Below, piece after piece: positions 50,357 to 58,389 of a DNA stretch of 64,000 bases. A program made the position numbers and the translations under genes. Position 1 is the stretch's first letter. Each line of letters begins with the position of its first letter. The stretch comes from Chloroflexota bacterium (lineage in GTDB: Bacteria; Chloroflexota; Anaerolineae; Anaerolineales; UBA11579): NCBI GenBank assembly GCA_013112575.1, contig JABFGG010000002.1, positions 124,001-188,000 of the forward strand, in the 5' to 3' direction. The notes under the pieces are model-generated. The model saw only the letters and a program-made list of their open reading frames with translations, searched no databases and was not told the origin of the DNA.

Positions 50357-51931
50357 ATGTCCGCGGACCTCGTTAAAGTTGCCACTGTAGAAGATTGCCC
50401 CCCAGGAAAAGTCATTACTGTTTCTGTCGATAATGTAGATATTGCCTTGTGCAATTTCGACGGCCAGTTCTATGCCCTCAATAATCGCTGCCCCCACCGT
50501 GGCGGCCAACTGGGTGACGGCAAGCTCGTTGGCTCTGACTTGATTTGTCCGCTGCACAGCTGGGATTTTGACGTGCGCACAGGCATTTCCCGCTACGACA
50601 ATCAAGACAAAGTAACCACCTATCCAGTTACGATTGAAGATGGGGCTGTTTACCTGAACTCGGGGGATGTCCCCAATGAGCCGCGCGACTATGATGATTA
50701 TTTGTCTCAATGGCGACGACCCTTCGATGACCGCGAAGAATCAATGAATTATCTGCACTCTTTGGCCAAAGGCAAGAAAAGCGTGCTGGAACCCATGCGC
50801 ACAGAAAAAGATGTGCCTTTGTTCGAGAGCCTGACCTTCCTCCCCGGCGGTATATCCAAATTGCCCCTCCTCGACGACGAGCCTGTCCAAACGCGCTTGT
50901 TGCTGGGGCCGCGTGCCAAACAGCCTCTTGAATTACGCATCCCCGTGTATATCAGCCATATGAGCTATGGGTCACTTAGCGCAGAGAGCAAAACATCATT
51001 AGCTATGGGAGCCAAACAATTTGGCACTGCCGTATGTTCGGGGGAGGGTGGCATGCATCCCATGGAGCGCGAGGCTGCTGGGGATTACATCTTTGAGATG
51101 TCCACTGGCTACTTTGGTTTTGACGACGAAACAGTCAATCAGGCTACAGCCATTGACTTCAAATTTGGGCAGGCGGCCAAATCGGGTTTGGGCGGTATCC
51201 TCCCTGCCGGTAAGAACACCCCCGAAATCGCTGCCGTGCGTGGCGTTGAGCCGGCCACGGAAGTGCATTCGCCCTCACGCTTCCCGGACCTCAACAGCCT
51301 GGATGAGATCAAAGCCCGCGTGGAGCGTTTGCGCACTCTCACCGATGGACCCATTGGCGCCAAGATGGCCGCCAACCGCATTGAGGCTGATCTGGAAGCT
51401 GCCATGTATTGCGGCTTTGACTTTGTGACCTTTGATGGCCGTGGGGGTGGTACAGGGGCTGCCCCCGTGCATGTCAAGGACAACATTGGTGTCCCATTGG
51501 TCTATGCCCTGCCGCGTGCTCGCCGCTGGCTGGATGAAAATGGCTACGATGATGTCACTTTAGTTGCGACAGGTGGTATGCGTACACCTTCTGACTTCGC
51601 CAAGGCCCTGGCGCTGGGTGCGGATTGTGTCGCCATCTCCACTGCCGCCATGATGGCCATCGGCTGCCAGCAATATCGGGCCTGCCACAACAACACCTGC
51701 CCAGTCGGCATCGCTACCCAGAAATCAGACTTACGGGCGCGTTTCGATATGCAGGTCAGTGCCCAACGTCTGGTCAATTTCCTGGAAGCGGCCGAGAAAC
51801 AGTTCCTAGACTACTGCCGCATGATTGGTTATCGCAACATCGCCGAATTGAGCCTGGATGATCTGGTGACCACCGATATGGCCCTGACCGAATATGCTGG
51901 GGTGCGCCATGCCGCGCAATACTACAGCTAA
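50357..51931 (+). CDS. Rieske-type domain fused to glutamate synthase-like FMN domain
   Basis: A 524-residue fusion. Residues 1-105 are a Rieske ferredoxin: CPHRGGQLGDG with Cys45/His47 and CPLHSWDFD with Cys64/His67, the full [2Fe-2S] ligand set. Residues about 150-524 match the FMN barrel of the glutamate synthase large subunit: SHMSYGSLSAESKTSLAMGAKQFG, SGEGGM, KFGQAAKSGLGGILPAGK, VTFDGRGGGTGAAP, VATGGMRTPSDFAKALALGADCV, and the 3Fe-4S-type CQQYRACHNNTCPVGIA. The amidotransferase domain and C-terminal helix of true GltB are missing. It may be a Rieske-fed oxidoreductase on an unknown substrate. Confidence 0.9.
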   Translation: MSADLVKVATVEDCPPGKVITVSVDNVDIALCNFDGQFYALNNRCPHRGGQLGDGKLVGSDLICPLHSWDFDVRTGISRYDNQDKVTTYPVTIEDGAVYLNSGDVPNEPRDYDDYLSQWRRPFDDREESMNYLHSLAKGKKSVLEPMRTEKDVPLFESLTFLPGGISKLPLLDDEPVQTRLLLGPRAKQPLELRIPVYISHMSYGSLSAESKTSLAMGAKQFGTAVCSGEGGMHPMEREAAGDYIFEMSTGYFGFDDETVNQATAIDFKFGQAAKSGLGGILPAGKNTPEIAAVRGVEPATEVHSPSRFPDLNSLDEIKARVERLRTLTDGPIGAKMAANRIEADLEAAMYCGFDFVTFDGRGGGTGAAPVHVKDNIGVPLVYALPRARRWLDENGYDDVTLVATGGMRTPSDFAKALALGADCVAISTAAMMAIGCQQYRACHNNTCPVGIATQKSDLRARFDMQVSAQRLVNFLEAAEKQFLDYCRMIGYRNIAELSLDDLVTTDMALTEYAGVRHAAQYYS

Positions 51932-53047
51932 TTACCAGCCGCGCGCTTCTGCTTCCAGAATTAGCTGCAGAAAGGCAGGCTTGTCGCTGCCGCTGCCTTC
52001 ACCGTAGCGCAGTCCTAGCGAGGCCAGGTAGGCCAGGAAGCCTGCGTCGCTAAGCCCATAATACTCTTCATAGACACTAACCTGGTCGGCAGGTATATCC
52101 GTGAGCCACACAAAGTTCAGTAATTGGATGTGGTCGGCATGTGTATCCCAGGCCTGAAAAGCCTGTTGGATGAACTGGGCCTGTTTCTCTTCTGAACTTT
52201 TGTTGATCGTGCTGCTGGGGTAGCCGATTTCCATAAACCAGATTGTTCGATCGGGATAGATATCCGCAATGGTTTGAAAGTCCCTGTGCACGACTTCAGG
52301 GTCCTGCACGCGGAAATCTTCATTGAGTGGGTAATAGGTCACCATGATGATATCACTGCTCGTATTCAAGCTTGTGACGAGTGGTTCGAGATCGCCAGCC
52401 ATTGCGCTGTACATCACCTTGCTACCAACAGGTACATCAGGCCAGTTGGCGTGCATATACTTAACAATGGCTTCATAAAAAATTGTGTATTCCTTCCATT
52501 TGCCCGGATCATCGCCCAACCAGGCATTGATCTCATTACCAACTGCCAGTGAATTGACTTCAGTTTCCGGCAACTGGCTAAAGACATAATCCAGCAGAGC
52601 CTTGTAGCGCTCAACCACTTCAGGGTCATCAAAGGATTTGTCGCGCAGGTCGTCTGGCAAACGCAGGTTATTGGTATCGATCGCCCCGATCATCAGATCC
52701 AGTGGGATGTTTTGATTGGGATAATACAGGTTAGCAATTTCCAGGAAATTGGGTTCTGGTGCGTATACCCCTGGCGCGGTCTCGATTTCATCCCATTGCA
52801 GCGAAAGGCTAACGGTCTGTAGACCTGCCTCTCTGGCAAGAAAGAAAGCATTGTTGTAATCCCCATCTTCTGCTTCGTTCACCGCTATGCTCAAAATGCG
52901 GTCTCCTGCCGGAACCACATCTCCGGTCGGTTGAATGGATCCCGTCTTTATGGGGGCAGGCTCAGTTTGTGCGGTGCTTTCACCACAGGCCAACGCGCTT
53001 AGTAGGAGCGTTGCTATGAGTAAAGATAATTTGCTATGGGTAGACAT
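51932..53047 (-). CDS. Glycosidase-like TIM-barrel lipoprotein
   Basis: A 371-residue lipoprotein: signal peptide with lipobox LSALAC (Cys at 21), short Thr/Pro linker, then a barrel. NSLAVGNEINAWLG near residue 170 and WFMEIGYPSS near 270 place two Glu residues as acid/base and nucleophile would sit in clan GH-A glycosidases. HTGT-type or sugar-binding modules are absent. The substrate, possibly an external polysaccharide, is unknown. The gene converges tail to tail with the Rieske fusion, their stops being adjacent. Confidence 0.7.
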   Translation of the reverse strand: MSTHSKLSLLIATLLLSALACGESTAQTEPAPIKTGSIQPTGDVVPAGDRILSIAVNEAEDGDYNNAFFLAREAGLQTVSLSLQWDEIETAPGVYAPEPNFLEIANLYYPNQNIPLDLMIGAIDTNNLRLPDDLRDKSFDDPEVVERYKALLDYVFSQLPETEVNSLAVGNEINAWLGDDPGKWKEYTIFYEAIVKYMHANWPDVPVGSKVMYSAMAGDLEPLVTSLNTSSDIIMVTYYPLNEDFRVQDPEVVHRDFQTIADIYPDRTIWFMEIGYPSSTINKSSEEKQAQFIQQAFQAWDTHADHIQLLNFVWLTDIPADQVSVYEEYYGLSDAGFLAYLASLGLRYGEGSGSDKPAFLQLILEAEARGW

Positions 53048-53217
53048 GTTTACCTTCCGAAGTGGTATTTATCTTTGTACACCCGAATTGGACTGAAAGT
53101 TGCAATTGGCTCATTCGTACTATTTATGCATGCATAACAGAACTGCAATGTGAAATCGAGATTGTTGCGATAGAATAATTATCAGTACGGTTGCTGCTGG
53201 GCAACCATGGGCATAAT

Positions 53218-53667
53218 ATGTCAAACGCACAACAAAACGGACATCAACCGCAAGAAACTCCTAAGTTGACGGCCCTTATCATCGATGATGATAAGACCAA
53301 CCGCCAGCTCTTTGCGCGCGTCATCGAGTCATATGGCTATCAAGTTCTTGCCATCACTAATGGGGCGGAGGCTATCAGCGTGCTGGATAGTCGGGATGTT
53401 CACATTGTTTTACTAGATGTCATGATGCCGGACGAAAACGGCTTCGAAATCTGCCGCCAGATCAAGGACAAGCCCGAAACCGCGGATATCCCCGTGATTC
53501 TAATGACCGCTTTGTTTGATCCCCAAAGCCGTTCCGAGGCGCGCCTGGCAGGAGCCAATGCCTTCTTCTCGAAACCCTTCGATATGGATGAGTTGAAGCG
53601 CACCATGCAAAATCTCACCAGCTCTCCTGAAGAGCCTTCCTCACTTCATCAATTTCCCCAGACCTAA
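53218..53667 (+). CDS. Stand-alone response regulator receiver
   Basis: A 149-residue protein from ATG 53218: a short Gln-rich tail, then one CheY-like domain (about 22-140). The acidic pocket is IIDDDKTN, the phosphoacceptor Asp is in IVLLDVMMPDENGFE, the Thr is in VILMTALFD, and the Lys is in FFSKPFDMDEL. There is no output domain and no kinase nearby, so it must act through a partner elsewhere. No ribosome site is apparent before the ATG. Confidence 0.9.
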   Translation: MSNAQQNGHQPQETPKLTALIIDDDKTNRQLFARVIESYGYQVLAITNGAEAISVLDSRDVHIVLLDVMMPDENGFEICRQIKDKPETADIPVILMTALFDPQSRSEARLAGANAFFSKPFDMDELKRTMQNLTSSPEEPSSLHQFPQT

Positions 53668-53716
53668 AAATAAGTTGCTCACTATCTAGCCCTGAATGAA
53701 TGGTATAGACGCCATC

Positions 53717-54196
53717 TTAGTTATTTGTATCTCTTGCAAAGATATAGATTAGCAGCGCGCTCACCAGCCCAATGAGAGGCGCTATGCTGAGGACAATAAT
53801 TATTGTCGTAGCCAGGATTACCCCAACACTGTCGCCAGCCAGCAGGCCTGTCAGCAGCAGGATCATGATAGCGCCTGCTCCATGAACGACCAGGCTGGCA
53901 ATTGGCCCGGTCAGGAATATCCATCCTGACTTCCAGCGATTTGCCATCCAGCCAATTACTCCACCACTGAGTGGAGCAAAAACCAAAGCAAGAGTAGCCT
54001 GTACGGCCATAAATACCCCAAAGACTTCCCAGATCGTACTGACCCGATCTCCTGCATACAGTGGGTCTAGGATGGTAAGTCCGCTGGCCCCACCTGCGAG
54101 CAGTACCCCTAATAATGCTGGCAGAACTAAGTGGAGCAATAAGCCCATTACTAAGGCGCCTACGGTACCGATGATGATTTGTTTTGTGATTCTCAT
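53717..54196 (-). CDS. Four-helix membrane protein of unknown function
   Basis: A 159-residue hydrophobic protein with about four membrane spans (residues 8-40, 55-80, 92-120 and 125-153), rich in Gly, Ala and Ile, with a VIGWMANRWKSGW loop. No recognised motif. It starts 2 bases after the DUF488 gene and thus belongs to a three-gene leftward set. Confidence 0.65.
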   Translation of the reverse strand: MRITKQIIIGTVGALVMGLLLHLVLPALLGVLLAGGASGLTILDPLYAGDRVSTIWEVFGVFMAVQATLALVFAPLSGGVIGWMANRWKSGWIFLTGPIASLVVHGAGAIMILLLTGLLAGDSVGVILATTIIIVLSIAPLIGLVSALLIYIFARDTNN

Positions 54197-54198
54197 TT

Positions 54199-54555
54199 CT
54201 ATGTGAAATCCTCGTTTTCCAGCAATTCTTTTAACGCTTGAGCATTGCTGTGTTCTTCATCTTTGGCAGCATACACGATCGTAACCGTTTCTGTCTCAGC
54301 CTGGCTTCTCAACTCTTCCACTAATTGGGTTTGCATCTCTAATTCTACATAATAGCGTTCTTTAAACTCCTCCCACTTCACCGGATCATGCTGAAACCAT
54401 TTGCGCAATTCGTGGCTGGGGGCCAGTTCTTTTTGCCACACGTCTATATTTGCTTCTTCTTTCTTCACCCCACGTGGCCACAAGCGGTCGATCAATACTC
54501 GATAACCGTCGCCTGGGGAGGCTTTTTCGTATACGCGTTTTATCTTTACGGGCAT
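54199..54555 (-). CDS. DUF488 family protein
   Basis: A 118-residue soluble protein typical of the short (YeaO-like) DUF488 group: IKRVYEKASPGDGYRVLIDRLWPRGVKKEEA, WQKELAPSHELRKWFQHDPVKWEEF, and VTIVYAAKDEEHSNAQALKELLE. The function is unproven. It sits between two membrane-protein genes, 6 bases after the upstream one. Confidence 0.9.
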   Translation of the reverse strand: MPVKIKRVYEKASPGDGYRVLIDRLWPRGVKKEEANIDVWQKELAPSHELRKWFQHDPVKWEEFKERYYVELEMQTQLVEELRSQAETETVTIVYAAKDEEHSNAQALKELLENEDFT

Positions 54556-54561
54556 AAGCCT

Positions 54562-55023
54562 TTATTCACTATTCAACTCTAAAAACCGAAAATAGCTTAC
54601 CCGGCAGTTGTTGAAAAAGCCGGTCGAAAACGTAAGGAAAGAACTGTCTTCTAAAACGAGTAATTCATATTTGTAGTACTTATCACCCTGGTTGGTTTTA
54701 ACTCGCACCCGCTCGCCGATCAGCACCTGGAAATCACCACCTTGCCACAAGTTGCCTCCGGGGCCACTATAGTTGCCCTCTTCAGAAATAACCAATGATC
54801 GTGGGAACTGGCTGTTGGAGCAAAAGGCAAAAATGTTACCCTGGCGCTCCCATACTCCGGCTATGTCAACTGGCATATCTGCTGGGATGGTGTTGCGTGC
54901 CAAACTAAATACCCCGATACCACCGATGACCAGGCTGCATAGCAGGGCAGAGGCGATAACCGCCATAATAATTATGTATAGGGTTTTTCGTTTTGCTTGC
55001 TTCTCACTGCTTGCTTCACTCAT
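54562..55023 (-). CDS. Single-span membrane protein with extracytoplasmic domain
   Basis: A 153-residue protein from ATG 55023, which has GGAGG four bases upstream; an earlier in-frame ATG at 55062 lacks this. A basic N-terminal segment, one hydrophobic helix (about 15-40), then an external beta-rich domain with two or three Cys (FAFCSNSQ, FFNNCRVSY) and the phrase VDIAGVWERQGN, similar to lipocalin-like small secreted domains. It is the first gene of the leftward set with DUF488 and the four-helix protein. Confidence 0.65.
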   Translation of the reverse strand: MSEASSEKQAKRKTLYIIIMAVIASALLCSLVIGGIGVFSLARNTIPADMPVDIAGVWERQGNIFAFCSNSQFPRSLVISEEGNYSGPGGNLWQGGDFQVLIGERVRVKTNQGDKYYKYELLVLEDSSFLTFSTGFFNNCRVSYFRFLELNSE

Positions 55024-55058
55024 CCTGCCTCCGGCATCCATTTTATCAGCCGAAAATG

Positions 55059-55092
55059 CCATCTCCCCCTGAATTAATCAAAAAGGAGATGG
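55059..55092. repeat. Perfect inverted repeat between divergent genes
   Basis: CCATCTCC (55059-55066) and GGAGATGG (55085-55092) are exact inverted copies separated by 18 bases. They lie between the leftward membrane-protein gene and the rightward secreted-protein gene. It may be an operator or an RNA hairpin; there is no T tract. Confidence 0.4.
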
Positions 55093-55171
55093 TAAAAGTT
55101 ATCTGGACGGCGATTGCGTATAGTCGAAATGAGAGCTATGTAAACTTTAATGAGTCCATCGGGATTTCAGC

Positions 55172-55200
55172 TTGACAGTGCATATGCTTACAAGTAAGAT
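55172..55200 (+). promoter_or_regulatory. Promoter of the secreted-protein gene
   Basis: TTGACA (55172-55177), a 17-base spacer and TAAGAT (55195-55200). Transcription would begin near 55207, giving a leader of about 50 bases with AGGAGG before ATG 55259. Confidence 0.7.
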
Positions 55201-55258
55201 GTGCGGCGATTATCACCATTGAGGCGGCCCATCCAGCCTCAGGAGGCTGAACTTCTTT

Positions 55259-55903
55259 ATGAATACACGTGTTTCCCGAACTTTGATCTTACTTGTCCTG
55301 GCAGTTTTTGCTATGTCTCTGATCTCTGCCGCGCCTTCTTCGGCAGCCACGCATGGCGTCGCCCAGAAAGTTACGCGCCTGACTGTAGAGAACCGTAGCG
55401 AAAGTATTGTCTATATCTGGTTAACAGGTCAGGATACTGGTACCTTCTCTTACGTAACCGTAAACCCCAAATCAACCCAAATATTTACGCCTGGCAATGA
55501 GGGTTTTGACTACGAACTGCGTGCCTGCACCAGCATCATCCGCAGCACTGTTGATCTGACCAAGAACCAACGCATCATTGTCAACGAATGCGGTCAAAAA
55601 GGTGGGCCGGGAACCTCGTTCACTGGCACTACTGATACAGGTGCGATTGTCAAGATTGCTGACATAACCCTCACCAACACTGGCGATGAGACGATGCTCT
55701 TAATCTTCACCGGCCCGCTGGATAATGAGGATGGTGCCATCTCCAATCAATACGTCTTCCGCTTGACGGCCAACCAAACTCGCACCTTCACGATTCCTAA
55801 AGGTGAGTACCTTTGGGAGATGTTGTGGTGTGACTACGACTCTTATCGGTCTGGAACTGTTTTTGTGACTTTCAACAAAGTTCAGGAATTTGAGTGCCCC
55901 TAA
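55259..55903 (+). CDS. Secreted beta-rich protein of unknown function
   Basis: A 214-residue exported protein. Signal peptide residues 1 to about 30 (RTLILLVLAVFAMSLISAAPSSAATHG). The mature part seems to be two similar beta domains: the first with LTVENRSESIVYIWLTGQDTGTFSYVTVNPKSTQIFTPGNEGFDYELRAC, the second with ITLTNTGDETMLLIFTGPLD and FRLTANQTRTFTIPKGEYLWEMLWC. The shared pattern is a strand of N-x-T/S, then a 'TQIF/TRTFTI' turn and a closing Cys. No family known. It has its own promoter and terminator. Confidence 0.7.
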   Translation: MNTRVSRTLILLVLAVFAMSLISAAPSSAATHGVAQKVTRLTVENRSESIVYIWLTGQDTGTFSYVTVNPKSTQIFTPGNEGFDYELRACTSIIRSTVDLTKNQRIIVNECGQKGGPGTSFTGTTDTGAIVKIADITLTNTGDETMLLIFTGPLDNEDGAISNQYVFRLTANQTRTFTIPKGEYLWEMLWCDYDSYRSGTVFVTFNKVQEFECP

Positions 55904-55920
55904 ACTAATTCCACTAAAAA

Positions 55921-55949
55921 AGCCCGCTGATGTCAGCGGGCTTTTTTTT
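55921..55949 (+). terminator. Terminator of the secreted-protein gene
   Basis: AGCCCGCTGA and TCAGCGGGCT form a long GC-rich stem around TG, followed by TTTTTTT. It ends the rightward gene; the A tract before the stem may let it serve the leftward gene too. Confidence 0.92.
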
Positions 55950-55975
55950 GTATAAGCAATTGAGGTCGTTTGGGC

Positions 55976-56683
55976 TTAGAATCCCAATGATGGGAACTCG
56001 CAATTGATGATGTTGTCACCATTAGTGACATCCTCCCAAACCTCGATCAACTTCATGCGGTTCATGCTGCTTTTGAAATGTCCCGGCACCAGGGTTAGTA
56101 GTTGGGTGAAATTGCCCCCGCCACCAAAGGCAATGCGGTTCCTGCACATCTGCTGCAGGATGCCAGCCTGATCATTTTGCGCCTCGCGCGGCATTTCCCA
56201 GGCCACAGACAAGGGAATATCAACCAGGTCTGCTGCAAGCAGCATTTCACTTATCCCCATACGGTCTATCAATACTACGTCATTCCACCAAATGTTTTGT
56301 TCTTTGAGAATCGTCAGTTGTTCTACATTATCAACATCCTGCGGGTCCAGCCACAGAGGGTCGTGAGGCACGAGGTAGTCGATGTTCATGGTAGGGGAAG
56401 TGGCCGGATAGATGGGCAGCAGCGAATAATTGTCAGAGTCGGGTAAGTGCATCATCAACCAGATGCCCTCAATGCGTGTGAGCGAGAGATCCATTTGTTC
56501 GACAGCGACAAATAGCACATTGCGCTGGTTGGTGCTCACTACAGAAGGTCCCACGGCATCATTTGGCGCTGCAGCTGGCCCAGCACTGGGTTGGTGCGTC
56601 AGGCCATAGCCCGTCAACATCCCAATGACCATGAATGTGCCAAATAGCAATTGATTGAGGGAAGATTTGATACTGGAGAACAT
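55976..56683 (-). CDS. Membrane-anchored protein, weakly LCP-like
   Basis: A 235-residue protein with an N-terminal signal anchor (about 12-30) and an external domain. The stretch NVLFVAVEQMDLSLTRIEGIWLMMHLPDSDNYSLLPIYPATSP follows the layout of LytR-CpsA-Psr proteins (strand, ...R-x-E/D-x-I/W strand, S-L-L strand) but the catalytic Arg-rich 'PRDT' motif is replaced. It may be a degenerate family member that no longer transfers cell-wall polymers. Confidence in the family is low. Confidence 0.5.
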   Translation of the reverse strand: MFSSIKSSLNQLLFGTFMVIGMLTGYGLTHQPSAGPAAAPNDAVGPSVVSTNQRNVLFVAVEQMDLSLTRIEGIWLMMHLPDSDNYSLLPIYPATSPTMNIDYLVPHDPLWLDPQDVDNVEQLTILKEQNIWWNDVVLIDRMGISEMLLAADLVDIPLSVAWEMPREAQNDQAGILQQMCRNRIAFGGGGNFTQLLTLVPGHFKSSMNRMKLIEVWEDVTNGDNIINCEFPSLGF

Positions 56684-56720
56684 GCGATTATATTGTCAAT
56701 GTTGATTATGGATCAATACT

Positions 56721-56948
56721 TTAGCGAAATAACAAACCGATGAAAGCACCTATTGCCAGACCAAGTAATCCACCTGCCGTAGTCCACATGATTGAACGCA
56801 ATAACTTGGGCAGTTGGTGATATTTTGTAAGCAAGCCCCCAATGTAACTCCCAACCTTTTGCAGCTCCGGCGTGTCGCTCATCAGCGGGATGGCGACGTT
56901 CCAGAAGTTGAGTTCAATTTGGTTGAAGACGCGTTTAGCAGTTGCCAT
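56721..56948 (-). CDS. Small protein with C-terminal membrane helix
   Basis: A 75-residue protein with GGGGAC-type ribosome site before the ATG. Residues 1-50 are amphipathic and helical; residues 52-73 form a Gly-rich membrane span (TTAGGLLGLAIGAFIGLLF). It lies 11 bases after the next small gene, in a run that begins with ftsZ. No family recognised. Confidence 0.6.
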   Translation of the reverse strand: MATAKRVFNQIELNFWNVAIPLMSDTPELQKVGSYIGGLLTKYHQLPKLLRSIMWTTAGGLLGLAIGAFIGLLFR

Positions 56949-56959
56949 ATTGGTCCCCT

Positions 56960-57205
56960 TTACCGTGAAGTCGACATCTTGAGGATCTTGCCGTCGGCAT
57001 TAGCCACAACCCTGATCTGGCGGGCAATCGATTTGCCTCCAGGCCCCTGGCCCTTACCCTTGTATGTTAGCAAATAAGTGGGAGCGCTGAAGGCTTTTTT
57101 CGCCTGAGGCCCATTATGGGACTTCACTTGAGGCCGGCTACCCGATACCTCCGGGAAGCGTTTATAGACCTTGTCTGAGATGGTTTTGACCGCTTTGTTG
57201 TTCAT
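56960..57205 (-). CDS. Small basic protein of unknown function
   Basis: An 81-residue, Lys/Arg/Gly-rich protein. VYKRFPEVSGSRPQVK is followed by a strand-rich stretch TYLLTYKGKGQGPGGKSIARQIRVVANADGKILKMS, which looks like a small beta-hairpin domain that could bind nucleic acid, though nothing proves it. The ATG overlaps the ftsZ stop by 4 bases, so it is translationally coupled to ftsZ. Confidence 0.6.
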   Translation of the reverse strand: MNNKAVKTISDKVYKRFPEVSGSRPQVKSHNGPQAKKAFSAPTYLLTYKGKGQGPGGKSIARQIRVVANADGKILKMSTSR

Positions 57206-58380
57206 TGATCTTGCTCTTGCAGGGTGAAGGGGAAATCGTGGGATAACTGCTGCTCGCGCACTCGTTTACGCATAAAAGCCGGGATATCGGGGTCCTGCAT
57301 ATCTGCCAGGGCGTAAGCCGGTTGCGGAGCCGCCTTGACCGTAAAGGCTGCATTTTGATTGACCTGGGGCTTTGGTCTGAGCTTTTCGGCGCCCGGCAGC
57401 ACTTCTTCGAGTGAGGTGCCACCTAACCCCGTGATTACTAAAATGACCTGAGCACGGTCATACATGCGTTCGTCGTTAGTGACACCCATAATCACGTCAA
57501 CCTGGTCTCCGGCCATTTCCTGAAGTTTTGTGATAGCTTCGCCCACCTCAAACAGAGAGAGGTCTTTGCCGCCGGAGAAATTGGCAATGATACCGGCAGC
57601 GTCATGTAGGGCAATGCTTTCCAATAATGGGTGATTGAGTGCCTGGTGTACGGACTTGAGAGTTTTGTCGGGGCCTTTGCCCTGGCCTATAGCCATCAAT
57701 GCGCCGCCACCTAATTTCATCATGTTGCGGATGTGGGCGAAATCGACGTTGATCAGACCTGGTTCAGTGGCCAGTTCTGCAATGCCCTGTACGGCCTGGC
57801 GCAGCACGTCGTCTGCCATGCGGAAAGCTGTGTCGAGCGGCAGGTCTTTGGGTGCGGCGTAAAGTAGGCGGTCGTTAGGGATAGCGATGAGTGTGTCACA
57901 ATGAGGACGTAACTTGGCAATCCAATCTGTGGCATTCTTCTGGCGGCGGCCCATTTCAAATGAGAAAGGCGTGGTCACCACCGCGATGGTCACCGCGCCT
58001 TGTTGGCGGGCCACTTCACTGGCAACAGCGATGGAACCTGTCCCTGTGCCGCCACCCATTCCGGCAGCCAAAAAGACCATATCGGCGCCATGTAGGGCTG
58101 CGGCCAGTTCGTTGCGGCTTTCTTCGGCGGATTTGTAGCCGATCTCGGGATTGCCACCGGCACCCAGACCGCGGGTGAGTTTGGGGCCTAATTGGATACG
58201 TACGGGGGCCAGACTTTGCTTGAGAGCCTGACGGTCGGTATTGGCAGCAATAAAATCAACACCGGTAATACCTAATTCGATCATGCGGTTGACGGCGTTG
58301 CTGCCGCCGCCGCCCAGACCGACGACTTTTAGTACTGGGTTGTGGCCTTCTGTGGGGTTCGTGGGGTTTATCGGGCTCAT
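57202..58380 (-). CDS. ftsZ: FtsZ, with altered synergy loop
   Basis: A 392-residue tubulin-like GTPase that builds the division ring. N-terminal VVGLGGGGSNAVNRMIE, tubulin signature GGGTGTG (residues 109-115), FSFEMGRRQ and the C-terminal tail DIPAFMRKR, which normally contacts FtsA-type partners. The T7 synergy loop reads NVDFAHIR (211-218): Asp213 is kept, but the position equal to E. coli Asp212 is His216 (codon CAC). That Asp helps hydrolyse GTP of the neighbouring subunit, so turnover may be altered, or this may be a second, specialised FtsZ. It is not in a division and cell-wall cluster here. Confidence 0.92.
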   Translation of the reverse strand: MSPINPTNPTEGHNPVLKVVGLGGGGSNAVNRMIELGITGVDFIAANTDRQALKQSLAPVRIQLGPKLTRGLGAGGNPEIGYKSAEESRNELAAALHGADMVFLAAGMGGGTGTGSIAVASEVARQQGAVTIAVVTTPFSFEMGRRQKNATDWIAKLRPHCDTLIAIPNDRLLYAAPKDLPLDTAFRMADDVLRQAVQGIAELATEPGLINVDFAHIRNMMKLGGGALMAIGQGKGPDKTLKSVHQALNHPLLESIALHDAAGIIANFSGGKDLSLFEVGEAITKLQEMAGDQVDVIMGVTNDERMYDRAQVILVITGLGGTSLEEVLPGAEKLRPKPQVNQNAAFTVKAAPQPAYALADMQDPDIPAFMRKRVREQQLSHDFPFTLQEQDQ

Positions 58381-58389
58381 CTCTTCACC

